Shown: one piece after another, positions 16,596 through 24,838 of the stretch | How positions within the stretch are numbered: the first letter of the stretch is position 1 | Layout of the letters: the number at the start of each line of letters is the position of its first letter | DNA from: Sphingomonas sp. JC676 | GTDB lineage: Bacteria; Pseudomonadota; Alphaproteobacteria; Sphingomonadales; Sphingomonadaceae | Length of the DNA: 64,000 nucleotides | Assembly: GCF_014489075.1 (NCBI RefSeq) | Contig: NZ_JACTGR010000001.1 | Span: forward strand, 558,001-622,000 | Direction: 5' to 3' | Position numbers and translations under genes: made by a program | The notes under the pieces: generated by a model | The model's input: only the letters and a program-made list of their open reading frames with translations | What the model was told of the DNA's origin: nothing | The model's database searches: none

Positions 16596-18671
16596 ATGAA
16601 GCGTAGCACCATCCTGCTGGCCGCGTTGCTGGCGAGCACGGCCTGCACCCCCGGCGGCTCCAATGGCAACACGACCGCGGCGGTCGAGACCGGCACGGCG
16701 ATCGGCGTGGACACCGCAGGCCTCGACAAGGCGGTGAAGCCCGGCGACGATTTCGAGGAATATGCCAATGGCGGATGGCGCGCGAAGACCGAGATTCCGG
16801 CCGACCGCGTCGTGACGGGCATGTTCCTCACCGTGTTCGAAAAAGCGGAGGCGAACAACAAGGCGATCATCGACGCGGCGATCAAAGCCGATGCCGCGAC
16901 GGGCACCGACCAGCGCCGCATCGCCGACTGGTACAAGGCCTATACTGACACCGCCGCCATCGAGCAGCGTGGCCTGGCCCCGCTCAAGCCCGAGCTGGAC
17001 GCGATCGCCGCGCTCAAGGACAGGAAAGCGCTGTCGGCGATGCTGGGCGGCAATGTCCGCGTCGATGTCGATCCGCTCAACTCCACGAATTTCCAGACCG
17101 AGAATCTGTTCGGCCTGTGGGTGAGCCAGGCGCTCGACAAGCCCGAAACGACCGTGCCCTATGTGCTGCAGGGCGGACTCGGTCTGGCCGACCGCGACTA
17201 TTATCTCTCAACGACGCCGGAGATGGCCAAGGCGCGCGAGGGCTACAAGGCCTATCTGGTCAAGATCTTCACGCTTGCCGGCATGAGCGATCCCGCGGCC
17301 CGCGCCGCGCGAGTCTTCGATCTCGAGACCAAGATCGCCAAGGCGCATACCGACATCGTCGCCAGCCAGGACGTCCACAAGGCCGACAATCCCTGGACCA
17401 AGGCCGATTTCGCCAAGAAGGCGCCGGGAATCGACTGGGACGCCTTCTGGGCGGCCGCTGGCTTGGGCAACCAGAACGACTTCATCGTCTGGCACCCCGC
17501 AACCACGGTGGCGCTGGCCCAACTGGTCGCGAACGAGCCGATCGAGGCCTGGCAGGACTGGCTGGCCTTCCACCGCATCAACGAAGTGACCGGGTTGCTG
17601 CCGACAGCGTTCGACCAGGCGCGGTTCGACTTCTTCTCGAAGCAGCTGAACGGCCAACAGAAGCCGCGCCCGCGCGACAAGCGCGCCATCGCCAGCATCA
17701 ACAACTGGCTCGGCGACGCGGTGGGCCAGCTCTATGTGAAGGACTATTTCCCGGCCTCGTCCAAGACCGACATCCAGAACATGGTGACGGGCATCAAGGC
17801 AGCGTTCGACAAGCGCGTTGCCGGGCTCACCTGGATGGCGCCGGCGACCAAGGCCGAGGCGCGCAAGAAAATCGAGACGATGCAGGTCGGCGTCGGCTAT
17901 CCCGAAACCTGGCGCAATTATTCGAGCCTCGAGGTGAAGGCCGACGATCCGGTCGGCAATTACCGCCGCGCCGAGTTGTTCGAGACGAAGTACCAGCTCG
18001 CCAAGATCGGCAAGGCGCCGGACAAGGGCGAATGGTGGATGACGCCGCAGACCGTCAATGCGGTCAACCTGCCGCTGCAGAACGCGCTCAATTTCCCGGC
18101 GGCGATCCTGCAGGCGCCCTTTTACGATCCCAAGTCGGACGCCGCGGCGAACTATGGCTCGATCGGCGCGACGATCGGCCACGAGATCAGCCACAGCTTT
18201 GACAATACGGGATCGAGCTTCGACAGCGAGGGCAAGCTACGCAACTGGTGGACACCCGAGGATCTCAAGCATTTCCAGGAAGCTGGCGCGGCGCTCGCGG
18301 CGCAGTATAGCGGCTATGAGGTGCTGCCGGGACTGTTCCTCAACGGCAAGCAGGTGCTGGCCGAGAACATCGCCGATGTGGCGGGGCTGACCGCGGCCTA
18401 TGAGGCCTATCATGCCTCGCTGGGCGGCAAGGAGGCACCGGTGATCGGCGGGCTGACCGGCGACCAGCGCTTCTTCCTGGCCTTCGCGCAGAGCTGGCGC
18501 GAGAAGCAGCGCGAGCTGGCGCTGCGCGCGGAAGTAGCGACCGACGCCCATGCACCGGGCCGCTGGCGCGCGCTGACGGTGCGCAACTTGGATGCCTGGT
18601 ACGGCGCGTTCGGCGTGCAGCCGGGGCAGAAGCTGTATCTGGCGCCCGACAAGCGCGTGAAGGTGTGGTGA
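16596..18671 (+). CDS. M13-family zinc metallopeptidase lipoprotein (PepO/neprilysin-like)
   Basis: Exported oligopeptidase of the M13 family, predicted to cleave short peptides in the periplasm or at the outer membrane. It has 691 residues. The N-terminus is a lipoprotein signal with lipobox LLASTAC, so it is lipid-anchored at Cys 17. The zinc site is HEISH at residues 529-533, with the third ligand in ENIADVAG (Glu 590). The upstream NAVNLPLQNALNFPAAILQ substrate-strand region and the C-terminal VRNLDAWYGAFGV end are family-typical. A strong GAGAGAGGG ribosome-binding site precedes the ATG. It lies between mccB and ivd without an obvious link to leucine breakdown, although peptide hydrolysis would supply branched-chain amino acids. 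No HutC-like operator is seen upstream. Confidence 0.92.
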   Translation: MKRSTILLAALLASTACTPGGSNGNTTAAVETGTAIGVDTAGLDKAVKPGDDFEEYANGGWRAKTEIPADRVVTGMFLTVFEKAEANNKAIIDAAIKADAATGTDQRRIADWYKAYTDTAAIEQRGLAPLKPELDAIAALKDRKALSAMLGGNVRVDVDPLNSTNFQTENLFGLWVSQALDKPETTVPYVLQGGLGLADRDYYLSTTPEMAKAREGYKAYLVKIFTLAGMSDPAARAARVFDLETKIAKAHTDIVASQDVHKADNPWTKADFAKKAPGIDWDAFWAAAGLGNQNDFIVWHPATTVALAQLVANEPIEAWQDWLAFHRINEVTGLLPTAFDQARFDFFSKQLNGQQKPRPRDKRAIASINNWLGDAVGQLYVKDYFPASSKTDIQNMVTGIKAAFDKRVAGLTWMAPATKAEARKKIETMQVGVGYPETWRNYSSLEVKADDPVGNYRRAELFETKYQLAKIGKAPDKGEWWMTPQTVNAVNLPLQNALNFPAAILQAPFYDPKSDAAANYGSIGATIGHEISHSFDNTGSSFDSEGKLRNWWTPEDLKHFQEAGAALAAQYSGYEVLPGLFLNGKQVLAENIADVAGLTAAYEAYHASLGGKEAPVIGGLTGDQRFFLAFAQSWREKQRELALRAEVATDAHAPGRWRALTVRNLDAWYGAFGVQPGQKLYLAPDKRVKVW

Positions 18672-18677
18672 GGGTTT

Positions 18678-18824
18678 AAATCCTCCCCCAGCTTGCTGGG
18701 GGAGGGGGACCGCGACGCAAAGCGGCGGGGTGGAGGGGCGCCGCGAAGACGGCGGTGTCCCACCGCCGCCCCTCCACCATGCTTCGCATGGTCCCCCTCC
18801 CCGAGACTAGCTCGGGGAGGATTT
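18678..18824. repeat. gene-less inverted pair of the palindromic repeat (copy C)
   Basis: Two units of the DUF559-associated repeat face each other with about 30 bases between. The ends match as AAATCCT/AGGATTT. The left arm has CCTCCCCCAGC-TT-GCTGGGGGAGG and GGACCGC; the right arm, read on the minus strand, has CCTCCCCGAG-CTAGT-CTCGGGGAGG and ACCATGC-GAA-GCATGGTGGAGGGGC. The centre (GGCGGTG-TCC-CACCGCC) is also a hairpin. It fills the space between the convergent stops of the M13 gene (18671) and ivd (18828) almost exactly and could serve both as a terminator. Confidence 0.85.
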
Positions 18825-18827
18825 TGA

Positions 18828-19979
18828 TCAAACCGCCCCGATCAGTTCGCGCCCGATGAGCATCCGCCTGATCTCGTTCGTCCCCGCGCCGATGTCGAGC
18901 AGCTTGGCGTCGCGCAGGAAGCGCTCGACCGGCCAGTCCTTGGTATAGCCGGCGCCGCCCAGCGCCTGCACGGCTTCGCCGGCGACGCGGAAGGCGTTCT
19001 CGGATGCTAGCAGGATCGCGCCCGCCGCGTCGAAGCGGGTGGTGCGGCCGGCGTCGCAGCTCTTGGCGACGGTATAGACATAGGCGCGCGCCGAATTGAG
19101 CGCGACATACATGTCCGCCACCTTGGCCTGCATCAGCTGGAAATGGCCGATCGGCTGGCCGAACTGCTTCCGCTCGCGCAGATAGGGGAGCACGACGTCC
19201 AGGCACGCCTGCATGATGCCGAGCTGGATGCCGGCGAGGACGGTGCGCTCATAATCGAGCCCCGACATCAGCACGCCGACGCCGCCGTTGAGCGGGCCCA
19301 TCACATTCTCGTCGGGCACCTCGCAATCGTCGAACACAAGCTCGGCGGTGGGCGAGCCGCGCATGCCCATCTTGTCGATCTTCTGGCCGATCGAGAAGCC
19401 GGGCATGTCCTTCTCGATCAGGAAGGTGGTGATGCCGCGCGAGCCTTCGCCGGTCTTGGCGTAGACGACAAGCGTGTCGGCATAGGCCGCGTTGGTGATC
19501 CAGAATTTGGTGCCGTTGAGGCGATAGCCATTGGCGGTCTTCTCGGCGCGGAGCTTCATCGAGACGACGTCGGAGCCGGCGCCGGCTTCGGACATGGCGA
19601 GGCTGCCGACATGCTCGCCCGAGACGAGCTTGGGCAGATATTTCGCCTTCTGCTCGGGGGAGGCCCAGCGGCGGATCTGGTTGACGCAGAGATTGGAGTG
19701 CGCGCCGTAGCTGAGGCCGATCGAGGCAGACGCGCGGCTGACTTCCTCGCAAGCGATGACATGCTCGAGATAACCGAGGTTCAGCCCGCCATATTCCTCC
19801 TCGACGGTGATGCCGTGCAGGCCGAGCTCGCCCATCGCCGGCCATAGCTCGCGCGGGAACCAGTCCTCGGCGTCGATCTTCGCGGCGAGCGGCTCGATCT
19901 GCTCCTTGGCGAAACGCTGCGTCGTCTCGCGGATCATGTCGGCATTCTCGCCGAGGCCGAAATCCAAAGTGGGGTCCAT
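18828..19979 (-). CDS. ivd: isovaleryl-CoA dehydrogenase
   Basis: FAD-dependent acyl-CoA dehydrogenase that converts isovaleryl-CoA to 3-methylcrotonyl-CoA, the step before MccAB in leucine breakdown. It has 383 residues, normal for the family. Visible features are the N-terminal helical domain, the FAD-contact [14 protein letters not shown] and FWITNA motifs, and [10 protein letters not shown] with Glu 244 where isovaleryl-CoA dehydrogenases carry the catalytic base; most other acyl-CoA dehydrogenases have it about 120 residues later. The start ATG at 19979 gives the family N-terminus. Upstream, 77 bases separate it from the Rieske gene on the same strand and include a tandem 11-base repeat. 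Isovaleryl specificity rests on the Glu position and the mcc neighbours. Confidence 0.92.
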   Translation of the reverse strand: MDPTLDFGLGENADMIRETTQRFAKEQIEPLAAKIDAEDWFPRELWPAMGELGLHGITVEEEYGGLNLGYLEHVIACEEVSRASASIGLSYGAHSNLCVNQIRRWASPEQKAKYLPKLVSGEHVGSLAMSEAGAGSDVVSMKLRAEKTANGYRLNGTKFWITNAAYADTLVVYAKTGEGSRGITTFLIEKDMPGFSIGQKIDKMGMRGSPTAELVFDDCEVPDENVMGPLNGGVGVLMSGLDYERTVLAGIQLGIMQACLDVVLPYLRERKQFGQPIGHFQLMQAKVADMYVALNSARAYVYTVAKSCDAGRTTRFDAAGAILLASENAFRVAGEAVQALGGAGYTKDWPVERFLRDAKLLDIGAGTNEIRRMLIGRELIGAV

Positions 19980-20001
19980 AGCGCCTCTCCAAGCGTGTCA
20001 G

Positions 20002-20023
20002 TATTACTGTCCTATTACTGTCC
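20002..20023. promoter_or_regulatory. tandem 11-base repeat upstream of ivd
   Basis: TATTACTGTCC occurs twice head to tail, 23 bases before the ivd start. The spacing of one helical turn suits a pair of regulator half-sites, but it could also be a chance duplication. No matching motif was found upstream of mccB. Confidence 0.35.
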
Positions 20024-20056
20024 TTTTCCCGCATTTCACCACGCGCGGCAAGGGGA

Positions 20057-20410
20057 CTAGGCAGTGACGATCGATCCCTCGTGCACGGTCACCGGCCAGG
20101 GCTGTAGCCGCGCGCCGGTGCAGGGGCCGCCAACGCACAGGCCGTCCTCGATCCGGTAGAGCGCGCCGTGCCAGCTGCACTGGATGAGGTTGCCGTCGGG
20201 CGTGAGATACTCGTCAAGCTGTTGCGCGAGCGGCAGCGCCATGTGCGCGCAGCGATCGACATAGCCGTGGACCGTGTCGCCCTTGCGGACGACGAAGCCG
20301 TGAAAGCGGCCTGCGCGCATCTCGAGGACGAAGTTGCGGGCCTTGCCGTCGGGGATGAGGGTGAGGGGACCGAGGGTGACGTTGGGGGGAGTGGAGGTGA
20401 GGTGTTCCAC
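20057..20410 (-). CDS. Rieske [2Fe-2S] domain protein
   Basis: 117-residue single-domain Rieske protein of the soluble ferredoxin/nitrite-reductase small-subunit type. The cluster ligands are Cys 54 and His 56 (CAH) and Cys 78 and His 81 (CSWH), and a final Gly/Pro loop (GGPCTGARLQPWPV) matches the family. No membrane anchor is present, so it is a cytosolic electron carrier or a subunit of an oxygenase. The start is GTG at 20410, and the likely Shine-Dalgarno GGGGGAGGA is provided by the adjoining palindromic repeat. It follows hmgA on the same strand across that repeat. A role in aromatic-ring chemistry is suggested only by this neighbour; homogentisate dioxygenase itself needs no Rieske partner. 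Confidence 0.85.
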   Translation of the reverse strand: MEHLTSTPPNVTLGPLTLIPDGKARNFVLEMRAGRFHGFVVRKGDTVHGYVDRCAHMALPLAQQLDEYLTPDGNLIQCSWHGALYRIEDGLCVGGPCTGARLQPWPVTVHEGSIVTA

Positions 20411-20412
20411 TA

Positions 20413-20560
20413 GATCCTCCCCCAGCTTGCCGGGGGAGGGGGACCGCCGCCGAAGGCGGTGGTGGAGGGGCGGCGGTGGAACACCGCCGTCTGCGACGGC
20501 GGCCCCTCCACCATTCGCTGCGCGAATGGTCCCCCTCCCCGAGCAAGCTCGGGGAGGACC
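20413..20560. repeat. gene-less inverted pair of the palindromic repeat (copy D)
   Basis: Same composite layout as copy C. The left arm is CCTCCCCCAGC-TTGC-CGGGGGAGG with ACCGCC-GCCGAA-GGCGGT; the right arm, on the minus strand, is CCTCCCCGAGC-TT-GCTCGGGGAGG with ACCATTCGC-GCA-GCGAATGGT. The centre, CGGCGGT-GGA-ACACCGCCG, forms another hairpin. It occupies practically the whole gap between the hmgA stop (20562) and the Rieske start (20410), so it is transcribed as part of that message. Confidence 0.85.
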
Positions 20561-20561
20561 G

Positions 20562-21839
20562 TCACGGCAACTGCGCCTTGGGAAATCCGGCCCACGCCGC
20601 GTCGTAATCGGGCTGGGCGCGATCGAGCGCGAATTGCGTGGGCTTATACGGCCAGCAGGTCTCGACCATGAACGCCATCGTGCCCTCGATCTTGTGCGGC
20701 TTGAGATCGGCGTTGCTCGCGCCCTGCCAGCTCGCCACGTCGGGGCCGTGGCCGGACATGAGGTTGTGAAGCGAGAGGCCGCCGGGGGCGAAGCCCTCCG
20801 CCTTGGCGTCGTACGCGCCGTGGATCAGGCCCATCGCCTCGCTCATCACGTTGCGGTGGAACCAGGGTGGGCGGAACGTGTCCTCCGCCACCATCCAGCG
20901 CGGCGGGAAGATCACGAAATCGGCATTGGCGCGGCCGGGTACGTCGCTCGGCGAGGTCAGCACGGTGAAGATCGAGGGATCGGGATGGTCGAAGCTGACC
21001 GTGTTCATCGTGTTGAACCGAGCGAGATCATAGCGCCAGGGCGCCAGATTGCCGTGCCACGCAACGACGTCGAGCGGCGAATGGTCGAGCGTCGTCGACC
21101 ACAGGCTGCCCAGGTATTTCTGGACGATCTCGCAGGGCTCGTCGCGATCCTCGAACCAGGCGGCGGGGGTTTCGAAATCGCGCGAATTGGCGAGGCCGTT
21201 GGCGCCGATCGGGCCGAGATCGGGCAGGCGAAACAGCGCGCCATGGTTCTCCGCGACATAGCCGCGGGCTTCGCCATCGGGGAGCAGCGCACGGAACTTC
21301 ACGCCGCGGGGGACGAGCGCGACCTGGCCGGGAGCGATGTCGATACGACCGAGCTCGGTGAGGAGCGTCAGGCGGCCGGCCTGGGGAATGAACAGCAGCT
21401 CGCCATCGGCATCGACGAAGACCCGCGCGTCCATATCCTTGTTGGCGGCATACAGATGGACGGCAACGCCCTCCAGGTCTGCCGGATCGCGATTGGCGAG
21501 CATCGTCGTCATGCCGTCGATCAGATCGGTGGGCGTGGACGGGTCGGGGATCGGATCCCAGCGCAGGCGATTGGGCGGCAGAGGGGCGTCCACCGTGCCG
21601 GGGGCGAAGTTGCCGGCCCCCTGATAGCGCGTGAAGGGCGGATGCTCGGCCGTGGGGCGCAGGCGATAGAGCCAGGAGCGGCGATTCTCGTGGCGCGGCG
21701 CGGTGAAGGCGGTGCCCGAGAGCTGCTCGGCATAGAGGCCGAAGGCAGGCTTTTGCGGCGAGTTGCGGCCGACGGGCAGGGCGCCCGGGACCGCTTCGGT
21801 GGAGATGTGATTGCCGAAGCCGGGGAAATAGTCGGGCAT
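20562..21839 (-). CDS. hmgA: homogentisate 1,2-dioxygenase
   Basis: Fe(II) ring-cleaving dioxygenase that turns homogentisate into maleylacetoacetate, the central step of tyrosine and phenylalanine breakdown. The product is 425 residues from the ATG at 21839 ([15 protein letters not shown]), the usual start and length. Iron-site segments near the C-terminal half include [14 protein letters not shown] with the metal His and Glu, and the [11 protein letters not shown] histidine segment. The further open frame to 21896 lacks homology. It lies downstream of hpd on the same strand with 156 bases between, including a hairpin. Maleylacetoacetate isomerase and fumarylacetoacetase genes are not in this window. 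Confidence 0.95.
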   Translation of the reverse strand: MPDYFPGFGNHISTEAVPGALPVGRNSPQKPAFGLYAEQLSGTAFTAPRHENRRSWLYRLRPTAEHPPFTRYQGAGNFAPGTVDAPLPPNRLRWDPIPDPSTPTDLIDGMTTMLANRDPADLEGVAVHLYAANKDMDARVFVDADGELLFIPQAGRLTLLTELGRIDIAPGQVALVPRGVKFRALLPDGEARGYVAENHGALFRLPDLGPIGANGLANSRDFETPAAWFEDRDEPCEIVQKYLGSLWSTTLDHSPLDVVAWHGNLAPWRYDLARFNTMNTVSFDHPDPSIFTVLTSPSDVPGRANADFVIFPPRWMVAEDTFRPPWFHRNVMSEAMGLIHGAYDAKAEGFAPGGLSLHNLMSGHGPDVASWQGASNADLKPHKIEGTMAFMVETCWPYKPTQFALDRAQPDYDAAWAGFPKAQLP

Positions 21840-21925
21840 GGACCGCTTCCTAATCCTTCTTCGCCTGTCGGAGAAGTTGGATGAGGAGGCGCGCATGTGC
21901 GTCGATCCCCCTCATCCTCCTGCGG

Positions 21926-21953
21926 TTCCCTCTCCCTTTTCGGAGAGAGGGAA
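21926..21953. terminator. hairpin between hpd and hmgA
   Basis: A 9-bp perfect stem TTCCCTCTC/GAGAGGGAA with a ten-base loop, flanked on the plus side by AAAATTT. On the minus strand it lies about 40 bases after the hpd stop and 90 bases before hmgA, so it may partly end hpd transcripts. A looser pyrimidine/purine repeat lies just beside it (GGATGAGGAGG and CCTCATCCTCC). The stem sequence resembles dispersed sphingomonad hairpins. Confidence 0.5.
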
Positions 21954-21995
21954 AATTTGGGGCCAGGTTGGTCCCGGCTCTCCCCTCCAAACTAG

Positions 21996-23033
21996 TCAGG
22001 CGTCGACTTTAATCACGCCCCTGCGGATCTGGTCCAGCTCGATAGACTCGAACAGCGCCTGGAAATTGCCGTTGCCGAAGCCTTCATTGCCCTTGCGCTG
22101 GATGATCTCGAAGAAGATCGGGCCAAACATGTTTTCGGTAAAGATCTGGAGCAATATGCCTTCGTCGCCGACATTGCCGTCGATCAGGATGCGGTTACGG
22201 CGCAGGCGCTCGAGATCCTCGCCATGGCCGGGCACGCGCTTGTCGACGAGCTCGTAATAGGTCTCGATCGTGTCCTGCAGGCGGACGCCGCGGGCGCGCA
22301 GGCGCTCGACCGTGTCGAAGATGTCCGGCGTGGTCAAAGCGAGGTGCTGGATGCCCTCGCCATGATATTCGCGGATGAATTCCTCGATCTGGCTCTTGTC
22401 GTCCTGGCTCTCGTTGAGCGGGATGCGGATCGCCTTGTCGGGCGCGATCATCGCCTGGCTGAACAGGCCGGTCGCCTGGCCCTTGATGTCGAAATATTTC
22501 TGCTCCTCGAAGCCGAAGAGCGTCTTGTAGAATTCCGACCACACCCGCATCTGGCCGCGCCGGACATTGTGGGTGAGGTGATCGAGCAGGTCGAGGCCGA
22601 CATTGTTCTTCGCCTCGGCTTCCTGCCAGCCGGGGATCTCGGCCCAGTCGGCGTAGAGGTCGATGCCGTCCTGGATGAAATAAAGGTACGAGCCGCCGAT
22701 ACCCTCGATAACGGTGTCGTCCTCGATCGTCCGCTTGGCGCCGTTTTCCAGCGCCCACTTCATGGCGGCTTCCGGATCGGCGACGCGGAACGCCATCGCG
22801 CTGGCCGAGGCGCCATGTTCGTTGCGGAACTGCGCGACGCGGCCATCGGCGTCGCGGTTGAGCATCAGGTTGATGCGGCCCTGCTTGTAGCGGGTGATGT
22901 TCTTGGTGAGGTGCCGGTGCGTCGGCACGAAGCCGAGCTGCTCGAACTGACGCGCCATCGCCAGCGGATCGGGCGAGGTGAATTCAACGAACTCGAAGCC
23001 GTTGAGGCCGAGGGGATTCGCGGGATCGATCAT
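21996..23033 (-). CDS. hpd: 4-hydroxyphenylpyruvate dioxygenase
   Basis: Fe(II) dioxygenase of the vicinal-oxygen-chelate fold that converts 4-hydroxyphenylpyruvate to homogentisate, the substrate of HmgA. It has 345 residues in two glyoxalase-like halves. The C-terminal half holds the iron ligands, in GEGIQHLAL (His) and GPIFFEIIQRKGNEGFG (Glu, followed by the family glycine-rich end). The N-terminal GFEFVEFTSPDP start is typical. An 18-base palindrome lies 27-44 bases upstream of the start, where a repressor could block transcription. The FAD/NAD(P) gene ends 93 bases upstream on the same strand, so hpd probably has its own promoter. Confidence 0.95.
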   Translation of the reverse strand: MIDPANPLGLNGFEFVEFTSPDPLAMARQFEQLGFVPTHRHLTKNITRYKQGRINLMLNRDADGRVAQFRNEHGASASAMAFRVADPEAAMKWALENGAKRTIEDDTVIEGIGGSYLYFIQDGIDLYADWAEIPGWQEAEAKNNVGLDLLDHLTHNVRRGQMRVWSEFYKTLFGFEEQKYFDIKGQATGLFSQAMIAPDKAIRIPLNESQDDKSQIEEFIREYHGEGIQHLALTTPDIFDTVERLRARGVRLQDTIETYYELVDKRVPGHGEDLERLRRNRILIDGNVGDEGILLQIFTENMFGPIFFEIIQRKGNEGFGNGNFQALFESIELDQIRRGVIKVDA

Positions 23034-23059
23034 GGATGCGCGCTACTCCAGAGGGCAGT

Positions 23060-23077
23060 TAGTGTCAATTGATACTA
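23060..23077. promoter_or_regulatory. 18-base palindrome upstream of hpd, candidate operator
   Basis: TAGTGTCAATTGATACTA is a perfect inverted repeat except for one pair (8 of 9 pairs match), centred on TCAATTGA. It lies in the 93-base gap between the FAD/NAD(P) gene stop and the hpd start. Size and position fit a dimeric repressor such as a MarR, AsnC/Lrp or IclR type controlling tyrosine breakdown. No such regulator gene is adjacent. Confidence 0.5.
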
Positions 23078-23126
23078 GTTGCTCTCTGCCTCAAGAAATG
23101 CACTCATCGACCCGAACGGGAGGGGT

Positions 23127-24494
23127 TCAGAGGCCTTCGCCGCCCACCCAGTGCGCGTTGGAGAGGCGGCGGGCGACGTTCCAGGTCTGGGTGCGGATGT
23201 CGGGCACCGCAACGATCTCCCAGAAGGCGCCGCGAGTCATCGGGCCGAGCGCGTAGAGGTCGCGGTTGGGGCTGCCGTCGGCGGCGATGGTCTGGCCCTG
23301 ATTGTCGACATCGATGCCGAGATGGCCGGCATCCGGACGGATCAGCCCGCGCGCGGCGAGGCGCTGGAGCAGCGGTTCCTCGGTACGCTCGAGGTCGCCG
23401 AGCGGGCCGGTGCAGTTGACGATGCGCTGGGCGAGGAGCGTCTCGGACGCGTCCTGGCCGCGGCGGCGGAATGCCACTTCGATGCCGTCTGCCTGTTCCT
23501 CGAAGCCCAGCGTCTTGCCGGCGATCACTTCGAGCTGGCCGCGATCGATGATCGCCTGGAGGCGGGCATGGACTTCGGGCGCGAGCCGGTGGCGGTGGAC
23601 ATCCCACCAGGGGCGCAGATGGCGGAGGAAGCGGGCGCGCTCGTCCTCGCTGGCATTGCCCCACATCGACTGGGTGAAGGGGCGGAGTTCATCGACGGCA
23701 TTGCGCCAGCCGATGACGCTGCCGCGGCGGCGCACGGCATGGAGCAAGTCGGAGGCGGCTAGCGCGGGGCGTTCGACGATCTTCTGCCAGTTGGACCCGG
23801 CCGCGTGCGGGCGCGGGAGCAGGCCACGGCGGGAGAGCGCGACGATCTTGCCCCGGAAGCCGCGCGCATCGAGCAGCAGGACGACGTCGACCATCGTCAG
23901 CCCGGTGCCGATGACGAGCACGGTATCGTCGCCGGAGAGATTCTCGGGAACGCTGGGATCCCAGGGATCGCCCTTGTAGCGAGCGGGTGACAACAGGTCG
24001 GGATCGAGGCCGGGCGGCGTGTGCGGCGGCAGATTGCCGACCGCGAGCACGGCGGCATCGGCTTCGATCACGCGGTCCTTGAGCTGGACACGGACGCCGT
24101 CGCCAGCTTCGAGGTCGACGACTTCGCCGCGGACCAGGGTCAGTCGGCCGTTCGAGGTGCGCAGCGCGTTTTCGAGCAGCTCGCGCAGATATTCCCCGAA
24201 GGTGACGCGTGGGATGAAGGCGGTGGCGGCATCGGGCACGCCGCGCGCCTCCAGCCAGTGGACGAAATGGCCGGGATCGTCCGGAAAGGCGCTCATGTTG
24301 GCGGCGCGGACGTTGAGGACGTGACTCGGATGCGCGGCGCCATAAGCGAGGCCGGTGCCGGCCACGGGCGCGCGCTCGATCAGCGTGGCGCGGGGGCCGT
24401 CATGACGGAGCAGGTTGATCGCCTGCAACGTACCCGAAAAGCCCGCGCCGATAATGGCGACGTGATCGATCAGATTTCGTACTCGATCTGCCAC
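23127..24494 (-). CDS. FAD/NAD(P)-binding protein (HpnW/YdhS-like oxidoreductase family)
   Basis: Flavoprotein with an N-terminal dinucleotide-binding VAIIGAGFSG motif and the family segments LIERAPVAGTGLAYG and HVLNVRAANMSAFPDDP. A second Rossmann motif (VLVIGTGLTMVDVVL) lies in the middle. This layout matches the FAD-NAD(P)-binding family (PF13454-like), whose substrates are mostly unknown. No ATG precedes the fold closely: the GTG at 24494 gives a 455-residue protein with seven residues before LIDHVAIIG, and a CTG at 24473 overlapping the upstream stop is the alternative. The start is therefore uncertain. The gene overlaps the DUF6356 gene by about 25 bases and is likely translated from the same message. 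Confidence 0.7.
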   Translation of the reverse strand: MADRVRNLIDHVAIIGAGFSGTLQAINLLRHDGPRATLIERAPVAGTGLAYGAAHPSHVLNVRAANMSAFPDDPGHFVHWLEARGVPDAATAFIPRVTFGEYLRELLENALRTSNGRLTLVRGEVVDLEAGDGVRVQLKDRVIEADAAVLAVGNLPPHTPPGLDPDLLSPARYKGDPWDPSVPENLSGDDTVLVIGTGLTMVDVVLLLDARGFRGKIVALSRRGLLPRPHAAGSNWQKIVERPALAASDLLHAVRRRGSVIGWRNAVDELRPFTQSMWGNASEDERARFLRHLRPWWDVHRHRLAPEVHARLQAIIDRGQLEVIAGKTLGFEEQADGIEVAFRRRGQDASETLLAQRIVNCTGPLGDLERTEEPLLQRLAARGLIRPDAGHLGIDVDNQGQTIAADGSPNRDLYALGPMTRGAFWEIVAVPDIRTQTWNVARRLSNAHWVGGEGL

Positions 24495-24736
24495 TCGGGT
24501 TCCTGGAACGCCGGGCGAGTCTGGGCGAAAGCGGGCTGGCGCGCCTTCATCTGGGTGTAGAGCTGCTTGACGCGATCGCTGGCGGTGCGCGGGAAGATGG
24601 CGGGAATGAAGGCGTGGAGGATGCACGCGGCACCCCCGATCATCATCGTGAAGCCGAAGCGCGCCGCGGTCGCGGCATGCTCGCCATAGGTCTCGCCGAC
24701 GCTGCGCGGGTGGGAGAGGAAGATACGGTCGATCAT
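24470..24736 (-). CDS. DUF6356-like small membrane protein
   Basis: 88-residue protein beginning MIDRIFLSHPRSVGETYGEH, a pattern I recognise from the DUF6356 family of sphingomonads. One hydrophobic stretch (about residues 28-49, FGFTMMIGGAACILHAFIPAIF) predicts a single membrane span, followed by a basic, probably cytosolic tail (DRVKQLYTQMKARQ). Some family members are annotated as linked to capsule synthesis, but no such genes are nearby, so function is unknown. Its end overlaps the start of the FAD/NAD(P) gene. It is divergent from the MFS transporter across about 100 bases. Confidence 0.7.
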   Translation of the reverse strand: MIDRIFLSHPRSVGETYGEHAATAARFGFTMMIGGAACILHAFIPAIFPRTASDRVKQLYTQMKARQPAFAQTRPAFQEPEWQIEYEI

Positions 24737-24838
24737 GCGCGCTGATTACGCCGGGAGCGGGCTCCTGTGAACCCTTTCAGGCTTTGCAGTTGCGCCCTGC
24801 TGTGGTTGGTTACCGATAACATGTAGAGGGAAGAGGGA

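Noticed and set aside
18678..20560. Possible CRISPR-like array of GC-rich repeats
   Set aside because: Copies are few, irregularly spaced, inverted relative to each other and lack unique spacers of constant length; no cas genes are present.
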